Source: Fulvia fulva
Lineage: Eukaryota; Ascomycota; Dothideomycetes; Mycosphaerellales; Mycosphaerellaceae
Direction: 5' to 3'
Assembly: GCF_020509005.1 (NCBI RefSeq)
Contig: NC_063017.1
Span: forward strand, 4,588,001-4,652,000
Length of the DNA: 64,000 nucleotides
Part shown: positions 10,001 to 23,341 of the stretch, one piece after another
Layout: the number at the start of each line of letters is the position of its first letter
How positions within the stretch are numbered: position 1 is the stretch's first letter
The notes under the pieces: model-generated
Seen by the model: the letters and a program-made list of their open reading frames with translations, nothing else
Databases searched by the model: none
Told to the model about the DNA's origin: nothing
Position numbers and translations under genes: made by a program

Positions 10001-12202
10001 CATGCTGTCACCAGACTGGGGGATCGGAGATGTTCGGTCGATGAGATGCCATCTTGATTTGGATCTGCTAACGCATGCGCGCACTAGGGGGAAGCGTCTG
10101 GCTCAAAGAATGGTCAGAAATCAACGATGTCGCCGGCGGAAACCCGGACGTTGTGAAGTACATTCTGATCTATTTCGCATTCGGCATCGGAAGCGCCGCG
10201 CTGGTTGTGATGCAGACTTTGATACTGTGGATTTTCTGCTCGATCGAGGTCAGTCCTATCCAGGGAAACGCAAATTGCATCTGCACGACATCCCGGCTCC
10301 TAAGCGCGTGGATGCTCTGGCGATGCGGCCCGAAAAACGCTAATGCAAGGACAGGCTTCACGAAAACTCCACGAGAGAATGGCGTATGCGGTACGTAGAG
10401 ACGTTGCGACTCAATTGCTCCTGCCGAAACTGGATGGCTGCTTACGCTCCTGCAGATCTTCCGATCGCCTATGAGCTTCTTCGAAACCACGCCCAGCGGA
10501 AGGATATTGAATCGATTCTCAAGGTGAGTGAATCTCTGGGCACTGATGGACGAGGTCCACGCTTTCTCCGCCGACCAGACCCACCTATGTAATCATCCAT
10601 GCTGACACCCTTACTAGTGACATCTACCGTATCGATGAAGTACTCGCGTACGTACATCCGGACCTAGCACCGTATCTAAACCCCTGTTCACTGACATCCG
10701 GTCTAGGCGCACCTTCAACATGCTGTTTGTCAACGCAGCTCGAGGTATGTTCAAAGCGTGGGGTCGTGGGGGTTTCTTGAGATCGCGTAACTGACAGTCC
10801 CACAGCGATGTTTACACTCGTGGTTATCTCTGCGTCGACCCCGGCCTTTATTGCACTCATCGTCCCGCTTGGCGCGCTGTACCTCTGGATCCAGAAATAC
10901 TACCTCCGAACGTCGCGTGAGCTGAAACGCCTCGACAGTATCAGTCGCAGCCCTATTTACGCCCACTTTCAGGAGTCGCTTAGCGGAATCAGTACCATAC
11001 GAGCCTATCGTCAGACTAAGCGCTTCTCTCTCGAAAACGAGTGGCGCGTAGACGCCAACCTCCGGGCCTACTTCCCTTCCATTAGCGCCAACAGATGGCT
11101 TGCAGTTCGGCTGGAGTTTCTCGGCTCGGTCATCATTCTTGCAGCGGCTGGGTTTGCGATCGTATCGGTAACGACCGGCAGCGGCCTTTCTGCTGGCTTG
11201 ATCGGTCTAGCAATGAGCTATGCACTGCAAATCACGCAGTCGCTGAACTGGATCGTTAGGCAGACTGTCGAAGTTGAAACCAACATCGTATCTGTAGAAC
11301 GTGTCTTAGAGTATTCCAGGCTTCCTAGCGAGGCGCCTGAGGTGATCTCCAAGAACCGCCCACCAAACAGCTGGCCATCGAAGGGCGCGGTGTCTTTCAA
11401 CAACTACAGCACGAGATACCGATCAGGCCTTGATACGGTGCTGAAGAACGTCAGCCTTAGCATCAAATCCCACGAAAAGATTGGCGTGGTTGGTCGGACC
11501 GGCGCCGGCAAGTCTTCACTGACATTGGCACTGTTTCGGATCATAGAGCCGACTGAGGGAGACGTCACTATCGACGGCGTCAGCACAAGCTCAATCGGCC
11601 TACTGGATCTGAGGAGCCGGTTGGCTATCATTCCTCAAGACGCAGCCCTGTTCGAAGGTACCGTCAGAGACAATCTGGATCCAGGCCACATCCACGATGA
11701 CACAGAGCTGTGGAGTGTTCTCGACCACGCCCGTCTCCGCGACCACGTCGCCTCGATGACAGGAGGACTCGACGCCACTATCCACGAAGGAGGCTCTAAC
11801 CTGTCTCAAGGCCAAAGACAGCTAGTGTCACTGGCCCGGGCTCTACTGACACCTAGCAATATCCTTGTGCTTGATGAAGCTACTGCTGCCGTCGACGTTG
11901 AGACAGACGCGATGCTGCAGACGACTCTTCGTAGCAACATGTTCAAGGATCGCACTATCATAACGAGTAAGTCAATGCATCATGGAGGGTCGCCAGAGCA
12001 ACGCCGGCTAACAGTATATGCAGTTGCGCATCGCATCAACACCATCCTTGACAGCGATCGAATAGTGGTGCTGGACCATGGTACGGTACAGGAGTTCGAC
12101 ACTCCATCAAACCTCGTTACGAGCAGAGGTCTGTTCTACGAGCTTGTCAGGGAGAGTGGTCTTCTTAGCCAGTTCGATACGCCACCAGGCAGTGCACGAT
12201 AG
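7003..12202 (+). CDS. YCF1: YCF1-type vacuolar ABC-C transporter
   Basis: Eight exons: 7003-9961, 10088-10248, 10355-10390, 10456-10523, 10618-10647, 10707-10744, 10806-11966 and 12024-12202. All phases match and give 1543 aa. It is a full ABC-C (MRP) pump with an N-terminal TMD0 of about five helices and two TMD-NBD halves. NBD1 has Walker A GRVGAGKSS near residue 661 and signature LSGGQKAR near 751. The H-loop His is replaced by Asn (ILATNS), as in yeast Ycf1. NBD2 has GRTGAGKSS near 1328 and LSQGQRQ near 1429. An acidic/Ser-rich linker at about 865-950 corresponds to the regulatory region. Family members export glutathione S-conjugates and metal-glutathione complexes into the vacuole. Very small exons (30, 36 and 38 bases) cluster in TMD2. 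The start could be slightly downstream, because similarity to YCF1 begins near PLCGNSEGWGPLSP. Confidence 0.92.
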
Positions 12203-14756
12203 AATACGCATAAAAGTTCATGAAGCGATCTTCCATATGCAAAATCAAGATCCCACGCCACATTCCACGTTCTCTGACGTTCGCATGAAGCCGCCTCTTC
12301 CCCGAAGGATTAGACGCAGGCTTTATATTTGCCTCATGCAGCACCCGTGTGTGGCTGTCACGTGCGTGAAGGAATGCCGCCGGTGCAACATACACAAGCT
12401 GGCCGACGAGCGAATCAGCACGACAGAATGGCCGCATGAGAGAGATCGGAAGTATGCAACACCGAAGATGGCGTGTGGATGTGGTTGTTTTGTCCTGAAA
12501 CTTACTAGACCCTTGCGGCAGATCTTTTCGCGCGGGCCCTCCCCGAAACAAGGCCCTTCCTTGCATCTTCCACTTGCGGCTCAACTGAGTCTCACGATGT
12601 TGGCCCGTGAGCTGATGTCTGAAGAGTGCGAGATTGCCGCTGACGATGGCACTGATCGGGTATTGCGACCGGATCGACTGGGACGATACTCACAGGTCCT
12701 TGCGATCTGATGCTATGCTGCACGATGTGGTCCCTCAGTCGCTCGATCGGCGAACAGCAGCGCTTCGCTTCGTGGGTTAATGTGCAAGAAGGACAGCTAA
12801 ACCGTTTGTGGTAGCCGCATATCCCAGTCGGTCCTGACGACACTTGGCTTGGCTTGATGACCACTTCGTGTTCTCGGTCCCGCTACCTGCATCTTCTCAT
12901 TATCAGCAGCAGGTTGATTACCTTACGAGAACGTTGATAATGCAGAAGCAAGAAGTGGAGGGGTCATGCAGCGAGTCCTCCCACGCTCACGTGAGTGTCC
13001 GCGCCGAGCGCGCGAGCTGAGGAAAATGGTAATCTGTGATGATATGTAGGTGCCCGCACATTGAGGGCCACGAAGTCGGTGCGTGGTTGTTCAACATCTG
13101 CACATCGAGCGCCTCGTCCTGCACGTAGACATGGGCCATGCGGACCGCTCCTCTGCCGCCCATCTACTGGTCCAGGGTAGGCAAGTAGAGGCACTACATC
13201 TCGGCGATAGTAGTCAAGAGATACGGACAGGGCTGCGGCAAGGACGTTGACGCCGTTACACCGCCGTCCGTCGGCAAGGATTCTGGAAAGACCTTACCAT
13301 TCGGGCCCGGAGCACCTGTGTACTCTGTCTGTCTAGCTGCATAGCCGTGCTACGCGGCCGTATTCCTCACATGAGGAGGAAAAGAGCAGGCCAAGCACAG
13401 CTGCAAATCTCCGTAGAGTACCGCGGTTCGGTGATCATCTGGTTGTTCTGTAGAGTGGTAGTGGTCCCCGTCCGTGTGGCTACACAACATCTATCCGCTG
13501 TCCGGCTGATCGCGCTGCAATGCCGGAACTCACCTTTCCACGGCCCTTCCCGTGCAGATTTGCCAGGACCCTCCATGTCCTCTGAAATCTCGCCTAGATG
13601 CATCTACATTCCGAACCGCACCACCCCAGATCGATGCCAATCGCTCACTGGACGGACCAGTGCAGATTGCGACTTTGCTCCTGGTCTAGCTCGCCGTCGT
13701 GCTGGGCTCTTATGCAGACAGTTATGCGCACAGTGCGCGCAAGACCTGGATCCAGGTTGTTCGTGGATGCGGAAGTACGGCGAGTGTTGCGTTGGCAAGG
13801 CCAGACCAGGCACGAGGGGCCCTGCGACCTGGTGATGTCCTTTCCATTTTGTGCGCTCACAGCGGGAGCGAAGTCTCTCGTTGTGCATGATGTCAGTCGC
13901 TCCTGATATGGGTGTATCGATCTAGCTGGCAGCATGAACCAGCATCATTGCTGCAGAAGGCTAGTAAAGCAGTATCCAGGGTTGAAAAATGTGGTGCCTG
14001 GCTCTGTCTCGGCGGTCGTGGGCTCTATTCCTCAAACTGCTAGATTTGATTATGATTAGAGGAAGGCTCATCGCTCCAAATCGTGGGTTGCCTCTCAGAT
14101 GGCAGGGATGGGAATGTCTCCACTGCTTGACAGATGTCAAAGATTCGTGACGCCCGTTTGCCAGGTTGCTCCGATCCGCTCTACATATTGCCTTCGACCC
14201 TCGAAGGAGAGAGCGATTCTTCTCACCGTTTCAATACCACCAAACCTACCACTTCTTCGGTTCTCACGCGCCTCGACCTCACGTTACAGTCGTTACAGTT
14301 GTGTCCAACCATCCACCACTGCATTGACCAATCGTCTTGACGCCCACCTATTCTCCTGATCATATCCAATCAACAACTCATTCGCCCACCCCTACGCCGT
14401 CAGAGCTTCTGTATCGACGACCCAGATCTCGCCCAAACGTACCCGAGTCACTGGAATTCGTGAGAGTGCCACATTCCAGTCGGGTAAACTTTAAGCTGAC
14501 CTCGAGGACAGTGTGTCGCGTCTCAAAGCACATGGAGTCATAGTCATTCCGTGGAACCCAGACTCGACGCGGCTTGTGTCTCGATTATTAGATCGAACAA
14601 GTCTGTTACCAAGTCAGCTCAGCAATGGTCCATATACCTCAGCGCAACATGAAAAGCCAGATGAAGAGAGACCGTGTACAAAGTGTAGACAAACAAAAGG
14701 TACCATCATCCATTGTCGGCACGAAGCTGGACAGTCACTGACGATCATGCCAGCGG
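12203..14756. other. gene-poor region, 2.5 kb
   Basis: No gene could be supported on either strand. The longest open frames (for example 12078-12710 plus, 12165-12584 minus, 13347-13835 plus) overlap each other, lack domains and have arginine/serine-rich translations typical of non-coding GC-rich DNA. I looked for tRNA-like B-box sequences and transposon ends and found none. The 3' portion (about 14190-14750) is CT-rich and is probably the promoter of the gene starting at 14757. Confidence 0.5.
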
Positions 14757-16839
14757 ATGGAGTCGATTCGACGCTCGTGGGAGTTGACTGTTATGCAAGC
14801 TCTCGCCCGCAAGAAGATTAATGGCCAATCCTTTCTTGTCAATACCGACAGTGAGGGGAATGTCACCAATGTTCAGGTTCAGTCCTCGGCACTGTCCACC
14901 AGAAGCCAGGGCACTGGGTCGTCAAGACACGACCAGACCTCAGCTATGGATCAAGATGAGGACTCCACCGACGACGAATTGTTCAGCCAACCGATTACCA
15001 GAGCGAGGGGCAAACGGGCTAGCCGAGCCACCAGATGTCGTGATCGCTCTATCGTGCGTGGCAATACCACACGCAAGTCAGCATACCCATACCCGCAGCC
15101 AACTGCGGCGTTGACTTCGGAATCCGATGACGAGCCTCCTATCCCACCACGCAAGCAGCACAAGTCCTTCCAGATCCAGGATGAGCAAGCCGTCAAGGAC
15201 TTCCTGCACAGTCGATTGAAGGGCATGCAGCAACTTGCTGATAAGAAGATCGCTAAGGCATGGATCAAGAGCATCTGCCCCAAGAAGCAAGCCAACTTTC
15301 CATACCAGAACAAAAAGACCGGGAGTGATGGACGGGTCCGCGAGCAGCCGCCGAAAGTACCAGGATGGTGGCCAGATACAGAGGCCTGTCGTTTCATCGA
15401 ACCTGACCACATCAAGAGGACTGGTAAGTCCCGAGGCCACTGGTGTAGTTTAGTGCAGAGTGCTGATACTTCAACAGAGCGCATGGACTTGTGTCTCCAT
15501 CTTCTTCGTCTGCGACCTGACCCAGAACAGCTCAGGATCTGGAATGAAGACAAGACAGAGCCGAATCCTATTCACGAGTACCAAGGATGGACTGCCTTCC
15601 TGAAGGATTCTGCTGGGGCCGAGATCTTCGATGAGCTGCCGAAGGAGGACAAAGTTCGCACAGAGAAGAGGAAGTACTTGATGGAGCAGATGTATGATGT
15701 TGCTCAATTTGAGCAAGACTTCCTCGACGGCGGGGTTGGTGAGTACCTTCTGTGTCTAGTGTTCCCAATCTTTCAATACTGACCATCTTCCAGACGGGAC
15801 ACAGGAGTACACGTACGAAGACAACGAAGAGGAGAAGAGACTGGCCCCCGTGAAACGAGCTCGCTCTGTGTCGGCCAACTTCTGCGGCGATAGAGCGTCC
15901 AGACAGTCGTCTGCATCTGTTGGTTGCATGCGTACAAAACGTGTGCGACAAGTCACGCCTTCGAATGCGTCCATCTTGGTGCCGAGCCAGGTGCAGACAC
16001 AGAAAGTGGAGTTCGAACAGCCGGAGCTGGAAGCACCAGAGCATATTCAGACCCGAGAACAATCTGTCGAGCGATTCTTCGACTTCACGCAAGCCGATCA
16101 CGGGTACGACTCCGTGATGGCGGACAACTTCTGCACCAGCAAGGCAGAAGGTCGATCAAGGCGAAGCAACCCCTTCATTGGCCATTGCGAGGTCGTGGAT
16201 CTCAAGCGCGAGCCCAGTGTTGAGCATAACCGGCAGTTCCAGCCACAATCACCACAGTACCAGCAACAATGGGCGAAGTACGAGCAGGACCCCATGCAGT
16301 GGACTGCCCAGCCTCCAGCCGCCAGCTCTTTCATGCCAAGCCAGGGCAACCATTTGGCAGGTACGGAAGCTTATCACCACCACTCACAGCCTGCATCCAC
16401 GAACTTCCCAGGTCGGCAGGACTTCGTCTTCCCGCAATTTCCAGCACCAGGAATGATCCAAGTCCAGCAGATCAACCAGATTCCCGAGCCGCAGTTCCAA
16501 GCCCCGCCCAACACACCGATATACTCACCCCAAAGCATGGCCCCCGTGCCATTGAACAGCTATGTCCCGTTCGACAGCCATCTTTCCCAGGAGGCACCCT
16601 ACACCACAAGCATGGCGCCGAATCAGTTCTTTATGCCAGCATTCGAGACTAGCGTTCCTGCTTTCCATCCACCAACGACGGCAGCGCCGCAGCAGATCCA
16701 TCAAGAGCCAGCTCCAAGCCACCCACAATACCACCATCATCAGCAGCCGCAGCAAGGTTTGGCCCAGCGCCATATCATCCCGACGCGTTATCACGGTCTA
16801 CCTTTCACCCAATCCAACGGCTGGCCAGCGTCACAGTGA
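14757..16839 (+). CDS. YDR124W-like helical bundle domain protein
   Basis: Exons 14757-15423, 15478-15738 and 15794-16839 (introns of 54 and 55 bases, GTAAGT/GTGAGT donors) give 657 aa. Residues about 130-320 match the fungal domain formerly called DUF2841, the YDR124W-like helical bundle also found near hrmA in Aspergillus fumigatus. Key stretches are KAWIKSICPKKQANFPYQNK, a PPKVPGWWP motif, and an EPDHIKRTERMDLCLHLL helix that is created only when intron 1 is removed. Downstream is a basic patch (KRARS) and a long Gln/Pro/His-rich tail of transcription-regulator type. The molecular function is not established. A nuclear role is plausible from the basic and Gln-rich regions. The start is the first in-frame ATG that gives a sensible N-terminus. 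Confidence 0.8.
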
Positions 16840-17479
16840 GGTCCACGATATTGTCCGAGAGCAATTCGGTCATCGTGCTGAGAGTCCTGCCCTTCTTTAG
16901 TCCGGTTTTGATAAGCGTTCGAAGCGAGCGAAGCGATCATTTTGCCTTTGCCTAGTTTGGCTGGTGATTGCATTTGGTTGAAGCATTGTACAGTATAGTT
17001 CCCCGATCCCGGCTATATGCTTCCGTTTCGGCATGAGTTACGAGCGATGAGAGCATGAGTGTCAATGATTGTTAAAAGTTGGGTGCCTTCGGTAGGCGGT
17101 GGTATTCGTAATGGTGTTGTCAGGTTAGGCGTAGGCTAGAGTGTATCATGGTATAATAACAATCACCAATCTCGCCTTACCCATGACGATGTTCACGTGT
17201 CAAGAGTCGAGGTCGTCGTTGAGGCAGGTCAAGAGCAGCTGTTCGTTCTTGCCGCGTGATGTTTGTGACACGCCAAACTCTAATTTCTGTATAATTGCGG
17301 GGCCCGAGCGCCCTCGCTTAAGCCGCAACCTTAGATCTCGACGTGCGGACAAAGAAACACGCGTGCATCACGACAAAGGCTTTACACCTCGACAATGCGC
17401 GCACACTCCCGATCCGGACTTCACCGATAATATCAGCAACACATGACGGTCGCTTCGAGTCTGTCTCTCATCGGCGACC
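16840..17479. other. intergenic region between tandem plus-strand genes
   Basis: 3' flank of the YDR124W-like gene and promoter of SAC3. No supported gene. AT-richer than the surrounding coding DNA around 17000-17170. Confidence 0.5.
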
Positions 17480-20400
17480 ATGTCGACCTCGAGAGACGGA
17501 GGAACACGCGGACGCGGTCGCGGCACGACCTTTAATACCGGCGCATCGCGATCATCACCACGGGGCACATTTGGCGCACCCAGTACGTCTGGTCGAGGAG
17601 GCTTCAACACGAATCGAGGCATGCCCAACAGCACATTCCGCGGCAATGGCGCACCAGCAGCACGAGGTCGAGGACGAGGTCGAGGACGGGACCAGGCGTC
17701 TCCATTCACACCGAAGCCAGCAATGGGAAGAGCTAGGTCCGGGCTAGGAGGAGCGCCGACAACAGGGAGCTGGGCAGAGCGGCAAGAGAAGGTGAGATAT
17801 TCCCCCCTACCATACTACTAACGGGGTGCAGACGATGACTCCGTATTGTACAGCTCAAAGTGCGTCGCGAACAGGAAAAGAAGGATGCTGTCGCCCAAGG
17901 ACTTATGACGGATCCGGACAAGGCTGTTGCTCTGGCAGATGCAATCACTCTCGTGGGAACATGTCAAGGCATGTGCTCGGAGTATGAAATGGTGTTGAGA
18001 GTAAACAGGAATGAGGTCTTCCCTGAAGAGAAGGTCAGTTGGAAACTACCCTGCGAGTGGAGGGTCATGTTCTGATATACGCTCAGGTCAACGGCGACCC
18101 CAATGGCGAGCCAGACGAGAGTCGCTTCGTCAAGACGTTCAAGAGGTCTGAAGCTGGAGCGGAAGCGCAACTACCCTCAGATCTACGCCCACCGACTTCT
18201 CTGAAGAGAACTTGCGACTACCTTTTCAACGACATCATTGGGAACGCGTCCTTCCTGGGCAAGGTCCACCATTTCGTGTGGGATCGGACACGAGCGATTC
18301 GGAACGACTTCTCGATTCAGCAGCTGACCAAGCTTGACGACATCCGGATCGCAGTCGAATGCTACGAGCGCATTGCACGCTTCCATATTGTGTCGTTGCA
18401 TCAGCTAGCACTGGCGGAGAAACCCTACGACAAGTACGATGCCCAGCAAGAACGCGAGCAACTCGACCGGACCCTTCTCTCGTTGATGCAGTATTACGAC
18501 GACACCCGTGGACGACTGGAGAACGTCAACGAGCCCGAGTTCCGCGCCTACTGTGTTATTTTCGCAATCACAAACCCGGTTCCTGATCTGGAAGACAGCG
18601 TGCAAGCATGGCCAAGGCAACTCACGAAGGATAAGCGCGTGCAGACGGCGCTGGAAATCTATGCCGCTGCCTGCGAAACGACCTATAAACAAGGTCCTAT
18701 GGCACCGAAAGCGAAGCCTGTTACCGCCCAGCAGGATTGGCAAAGGTTCTGGAGGCTGGTGCAGTCTCGCAGGGTGTCCTACCTGACAGCCTGCGTCTCA
18801 GAGATATTTTTCAACCTCATCCGAGAAATCGCGCTGAAGAGCATCATCCGGTGTACACGGCCTGCTCGGAGGAACCCGGATGGAAGCATAATGAATAATT
18901 CTGAGCTCAGTCTGGAGGCTGTTGCGGACGTACTCCAGTATGATGATCCAGACGATCTCTACAGCTTCGTTGCTAGATGGGGGTTGGAGTTTCAATCTGC
19001 TGAAGATGGAACCATGTATCTCGACATAAGCTATGTTGGCGGTGCCGCCCTGCCAGAACCGAAAGTTGGGCCAACACAGCAGAAATCATTCCTGGTCGAG
19101 AGAAAGAGACACGGCAGGACATTGCCGGCCATTATCGATGGACTATCTGTGCGACAAGCAACAGACAGAGGCTTGGTAGTCGAGGAGGAACAGGAGGATG
19201 AGATGGAGGAAGTTGAAGATGCACAAGAGGAGGAAGTCGAGACTGAAGATGAAGAGACTGAAGAAGAAGACAATGACAGTCTATTCGTCGGGACGTCAAA
19301 GAGCCGGCAGGAGCAGAACCAGCAAACCCCAGGCAGTGCTGCGGCGCCTACTCCTAGCAATCCCTTCGGTCTTCCTGGCACGCCGTTTGGCTCAACGCCT
19401 TTTGGTCAACCAAATAGAGTCAATGGTGCCACCAATCCCTTTGGGTCTTCAGGTTTTGGCCAGCCTTCTGGGACTTCTGCCCTCGGCAAACCTCCCACTG
19501 CAATTAACCCATTCAAGTCGACTGAGGCCGCCAAAAATGAGGTCGACCCCGCTTCTGCCACGAAGCCTGCGTTCGGGGCTGCTAGCGACTTGTTTGGCAA
19601 GCCGGCAGCAAAGGAAAATCCATTTGCGGGAGTTTTCAAGACCAATACTACTGCGGCCCAGGCAAATGTTTTCACTCCGTCGACCACTTTTGGTCTTTCC
19701 GCCGACAACAGTCAAGCTGCACCAAAGTCGTCTTTCGGTGCCGCTTCTGGCTTCGGTGCACCATCAACCACAGGGGTATCTGCGTCCAGCGCACCGCAGG
19801 CGGCGAAACCTCAGACGCCCAGTCCGATCAAGAAGGGCCCGTTCGAGGAAGAAGGCTCGCCGACAAGTCTTAGCCCTAAAAAGCAAGACTTTTCACGATC
19901 TAAAGAGGCCTCGAAGCTGCCGTCGCCAACCAAGCAGACTAGCGAGGGTCCTGCAGCGCCAAGCCTGTTTGCGCGATCTGAAACGAACTCTAAATCGGCG
20001 CCAGTATCACAACCACCACAAACAGCAGCTGCGCCAACAGCAACTTCATCACAACCAACGACAAGCCAGTCAATACCACCTGGCGCGCAATCACCCACCA
20101 AACGGCGGTCCTCGGATATTCACAACAAGCCCAAGAGACCGAGTCCACTTTCGAACTCATTCACTGCCACCGAGGACAGCACAACACGTGCGACCCAACA
20201 CACGGAAAGTGACACTGCGCGCGCACAATCTCCACCTCCGCCCGAAAAGACTACGGATGAACTTCTCACCGAGGTTGCCGACATTGTGACCTTTGATCCC
20301 GCTTGGGGTGTCTGGAAGCAGTTTGTCGACTTTCAGGTCAGCCAAATCGTCGCAAAAGCGCAGAAGAAAGTCGAACGCGAAATCGAGGCCGCCGAGCTGT

Positions 20401-22640
20401 ATAGGTCACGCGCTATCCGTGTCCTACTTCAATTGCGGGACAGCGTACGGAAAGGACGGTTGCGCGCGAAGGCAACGGCAATGAGAGAGCGTACCCGCCG
20501 AAGGCTTCGTGAATCAACTGCGAGCAACGGATCGGGTATCGCAACAATGGAGAACAGTGTCTCAAGCCTGAAAGCGAGCGCAGCCGCTTCGCAAGCACAG
20601 GCGAATGGGGTCAGTCGAGGGAACTCGGACCTGCTGCGGCAGTCTACTGCACGTGGCCGCCAATCACACCTCGATGGCCAGACGCAGGCGGGTAGCAAGA
20701 GGTCGGCTTCAGCATACGGCTCCGATTTGGCTGCTTCAACCAGCTCACCAATGCACAAGCGACAGAAGAGTATGAGCCATGTGGACGATCAAGGCAAAGT
20801 CACCAAGCCTACACTATCGAATGACACGAACGACGATATACTGAAGCGCTCGTCATTCCTCGGCTTCTCGAGTCGTGACGTTCAGCAACGCGCCAACACG
20901 ACCAAGTCTACTTACTTCCGCATGAAGGCTTTAGGTCTGCAGGGTCGCAATCGTGGTGTAGACTTGGCCGCTTCTCGAGGCACTAAGCGAGAACGCTCAG
21001 AATCGTTGGATGCTGCTTCAATGCCACCTCCGGCGCGGCCAAGCGCGTCCACAGCCGTCGCATCGAGTCCAGACGCACCCAGTGTCGTATCCGCAAGATC
21101 TGTGCGAGCGAAGACTGACGAGGAAGATGATATCCTTTTCGCTCGTCTAAAAGCACTCAGGGAGTCTTTACACGATGGTGAGAAGGTCATTCAGGAGGCA
21201 ATGGCCAGGGAAGAGCTACGTCGAAGCTTGAATGAGTCGCAGTCGTCCAACGAGTCACCTTCACTTGCGAGAGCGCGCGCAGAGGCTCGCCTTCGAGCAT
21301 CGAGAGGCAACTCCCAAAGCCGCGAGCGCGATGTGCCCGCGTACCGACTACGCGAGAGTCGCTTCGTACCACGCGAAGAATATCACCTGGCCGAAGAGCG
21401 TGCGCGACAGACGCGCGCGTCAAGGGACAACAGCAGAGTCGGATCGCCCCAAGGATCAAGAGCTCCCGGCGTGTCCACGAACATTGCTGGTGCAGCGAGC
21501 GCGAGGAACACCGCTTCCATACTTTTCAACTCGCCACCAAAGCCTGCTCGGCCTTCCAAGCCACCGCCGGGCTATGGTGCTGCACTTCCATCGACCACAA
21601 CTCCCTCGTTCGGGTTTGGTGCTCCATCACAGGCGCCTGCAGTCCAGCCCACGGTGCCTGATCCAACGACACGTAATCCCTTCTCGCAGTCGTCTTCGTT
21701 CGCACCATCGACTAACGGTCAGAACCCGTTCTTGCAGACATTTGGAGCGACCAATGCGACATCCTTCGATGACTTTCCGCAGGATAACACTTTGCCGCCA
21801 TCACAACTCAATGGCACTTTGGCACGTTCCTTCGGCCCGCCCTCTCAAGCCGCTCAGAATCCTTTTGCTCAGACTACCCAAAAGAGCCAGTCACCTCCAC
21901 CGCCAAACTCCTACATGCCATCGCAGGCCGCTTCAGAAGCCATCTCGTTACTATCGGATGACGAAGAAGAGCCTCATCAGCCAGGCGAGGAGGAGCATCA
22001 GAGCGGCCATGGCCAAAATGCATTCCTGGATCAGACTACAGAGAATGACATCGATGGTGCCTTTGCCGGACGTAGCAAAACTGTGTCTTTCGACCAGGAG
22101 GCTGCAAGCCAGGCATTGGTGCAAGGGGCGTACAATTACACGAACAATCCGTTCGCAGCTCTGGCTGACGGTGTAGCGGACGGAAATAAGGAGTACGAGG
22201 AGCACTACGAAGAGGAAGGTGAGGATGACGACCAGCAAGAGACAGCTCCTCAGCCTGACAGCTACCAATACTCGGATGAACAAGAAGGCGAATATGAAGG
22301 CGATGGCACGCCGATCGACGAGTACTCAGATGACGAAGCACCTAATGGCTACATCGACGACGAGGCATCAGATGCTGGCGACATCGAGGATGAAGACGGT
22401 GACATCGAAGACGAGGACGGCGACAGCGGAGCAGAGCGTCCTGCAGACTGGAACAGTGACCAGGACGGACACTGGGACTTCAGCGATGGTGACGATGACG
22501 AGGACGACGATGAGCCTCGCGGCTTCGCACCATTGAACAACGCGTACAACCAACGTGTCATGCAATCCGCACCGGCCAAAGATCCGGCTTTGCAGTTTGT
22601 GGGGAACACGCAAGAAGAAGCGATTGAGCTTAGCGACTGA
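17480..22640 (+). CDS. SAC3: SAC3/GANP mRNA-export scaffold with FG-like region
   Basis: Exons 17480-17791, 17854-18033 and 18087-22640 give 1681 aa. The N-terminus is RG/GRG-rich and may bind RNA. The SAC3/GANP domain spans about residues 137-480, beginning GTCQGMCSEYEMVLR and including the typical SLKRTCDYLFNDIIG and FVWDRTRAIRNDFSIQQL stretches. After an acidic Glu-rich segment comes a region of about 200 residues with repeated NPFG, FG and GFG motifs. Then there is a Pro/Ser-rich zone, a helical basic segment (about 770-870) and a very acidic C-terminus. Sac3 is the scaffold of TREX-2, which couples transcription to mRNA export at nuclear pores. The FG-type motifs are consistent with that location. 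The length is greater than that of yeast Sac3 (1301 aa). The identity is confident. Confidence 0.9.
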
Positions 22641-23341
22641 GTTGGCGTAGTGCCTGAATTGACAGCTTGTGTAAAGTGATATGGAACGACGGATGGCGCT
22701 GCCGACATCTCGGAGAACAAGGAAGATCTGAGACTCTCCACACAGGGAGCAGCTTCCGCGAGATAGCGTCGGTTGCTAAGGAGTTTAGCACGTCAGCTAG
22801 GCTGACACATAGATCGCTGGGATTGTAGAATAGAGGGACTGCTAGTAGCGCACGATGATGAAAGCTCAGAAAGGATCTTGATGATCTCGATCACAATCTT
22901 ATTCCACGTTCCAGAACAGATCGCATGTCCGAAGAAATTGCAGGCGCTTCACGGCGAAGCACTGGTCCACTTCGCGAGTGATTACGGTGACGAGATACTG
23001 CCAGTCACAAGTCGCAAGTGTATCATAGCGTAAAGAAGTACCCTTCCGTTTTAAACATGTATCTACATCATGTACAAAGTCATCAGAACTGAAATAAGCC
23101 TAAGCCAGCTATCCACCCAAGCAAAGCAAAGCAAAGCAGATACAGAACGCTCGGCTCCACGGACCTATACCTCTGCTTTTTGCAGCAACAAATGTAGAAC
23201 CCTCGAACGCCATGCAAGAATGCCCAGCCCGATCTCATACACGGAAAAGATATCCACACGCTTGCTAGACCACCCAGTGTCTCTATCTCTCATGAAGACC
23301 GCGAGCTTGCGCTCACTCTCTGTTTTACCCGATCTCTACTT
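22641..23341. other. intergenic region between convergent genes
   Basis: 3' ends of SAC3 (plus) and the YBT1-type transporter (minus) face each other. A/T-rich stretches at 23000-23160 could hold polyadenylation signals. No gene is supported. Confidence 0.5.

Noticed and set aside
12078..12710. An open frame of 210 codons overlapping the end of the YCF1-type gene
   Set aside because: It overlaps the last exon in another frame and has no domain. Its translation looks like non-coding GC-rich DNA.
12203..14756. Possible tRNA genes or transposon remnants in the gene-poor stretch
   Set aside because: No B-box-like motif with a matching cloverleaf, no terminal inverted repeats and no transposase-like frame could be seen.
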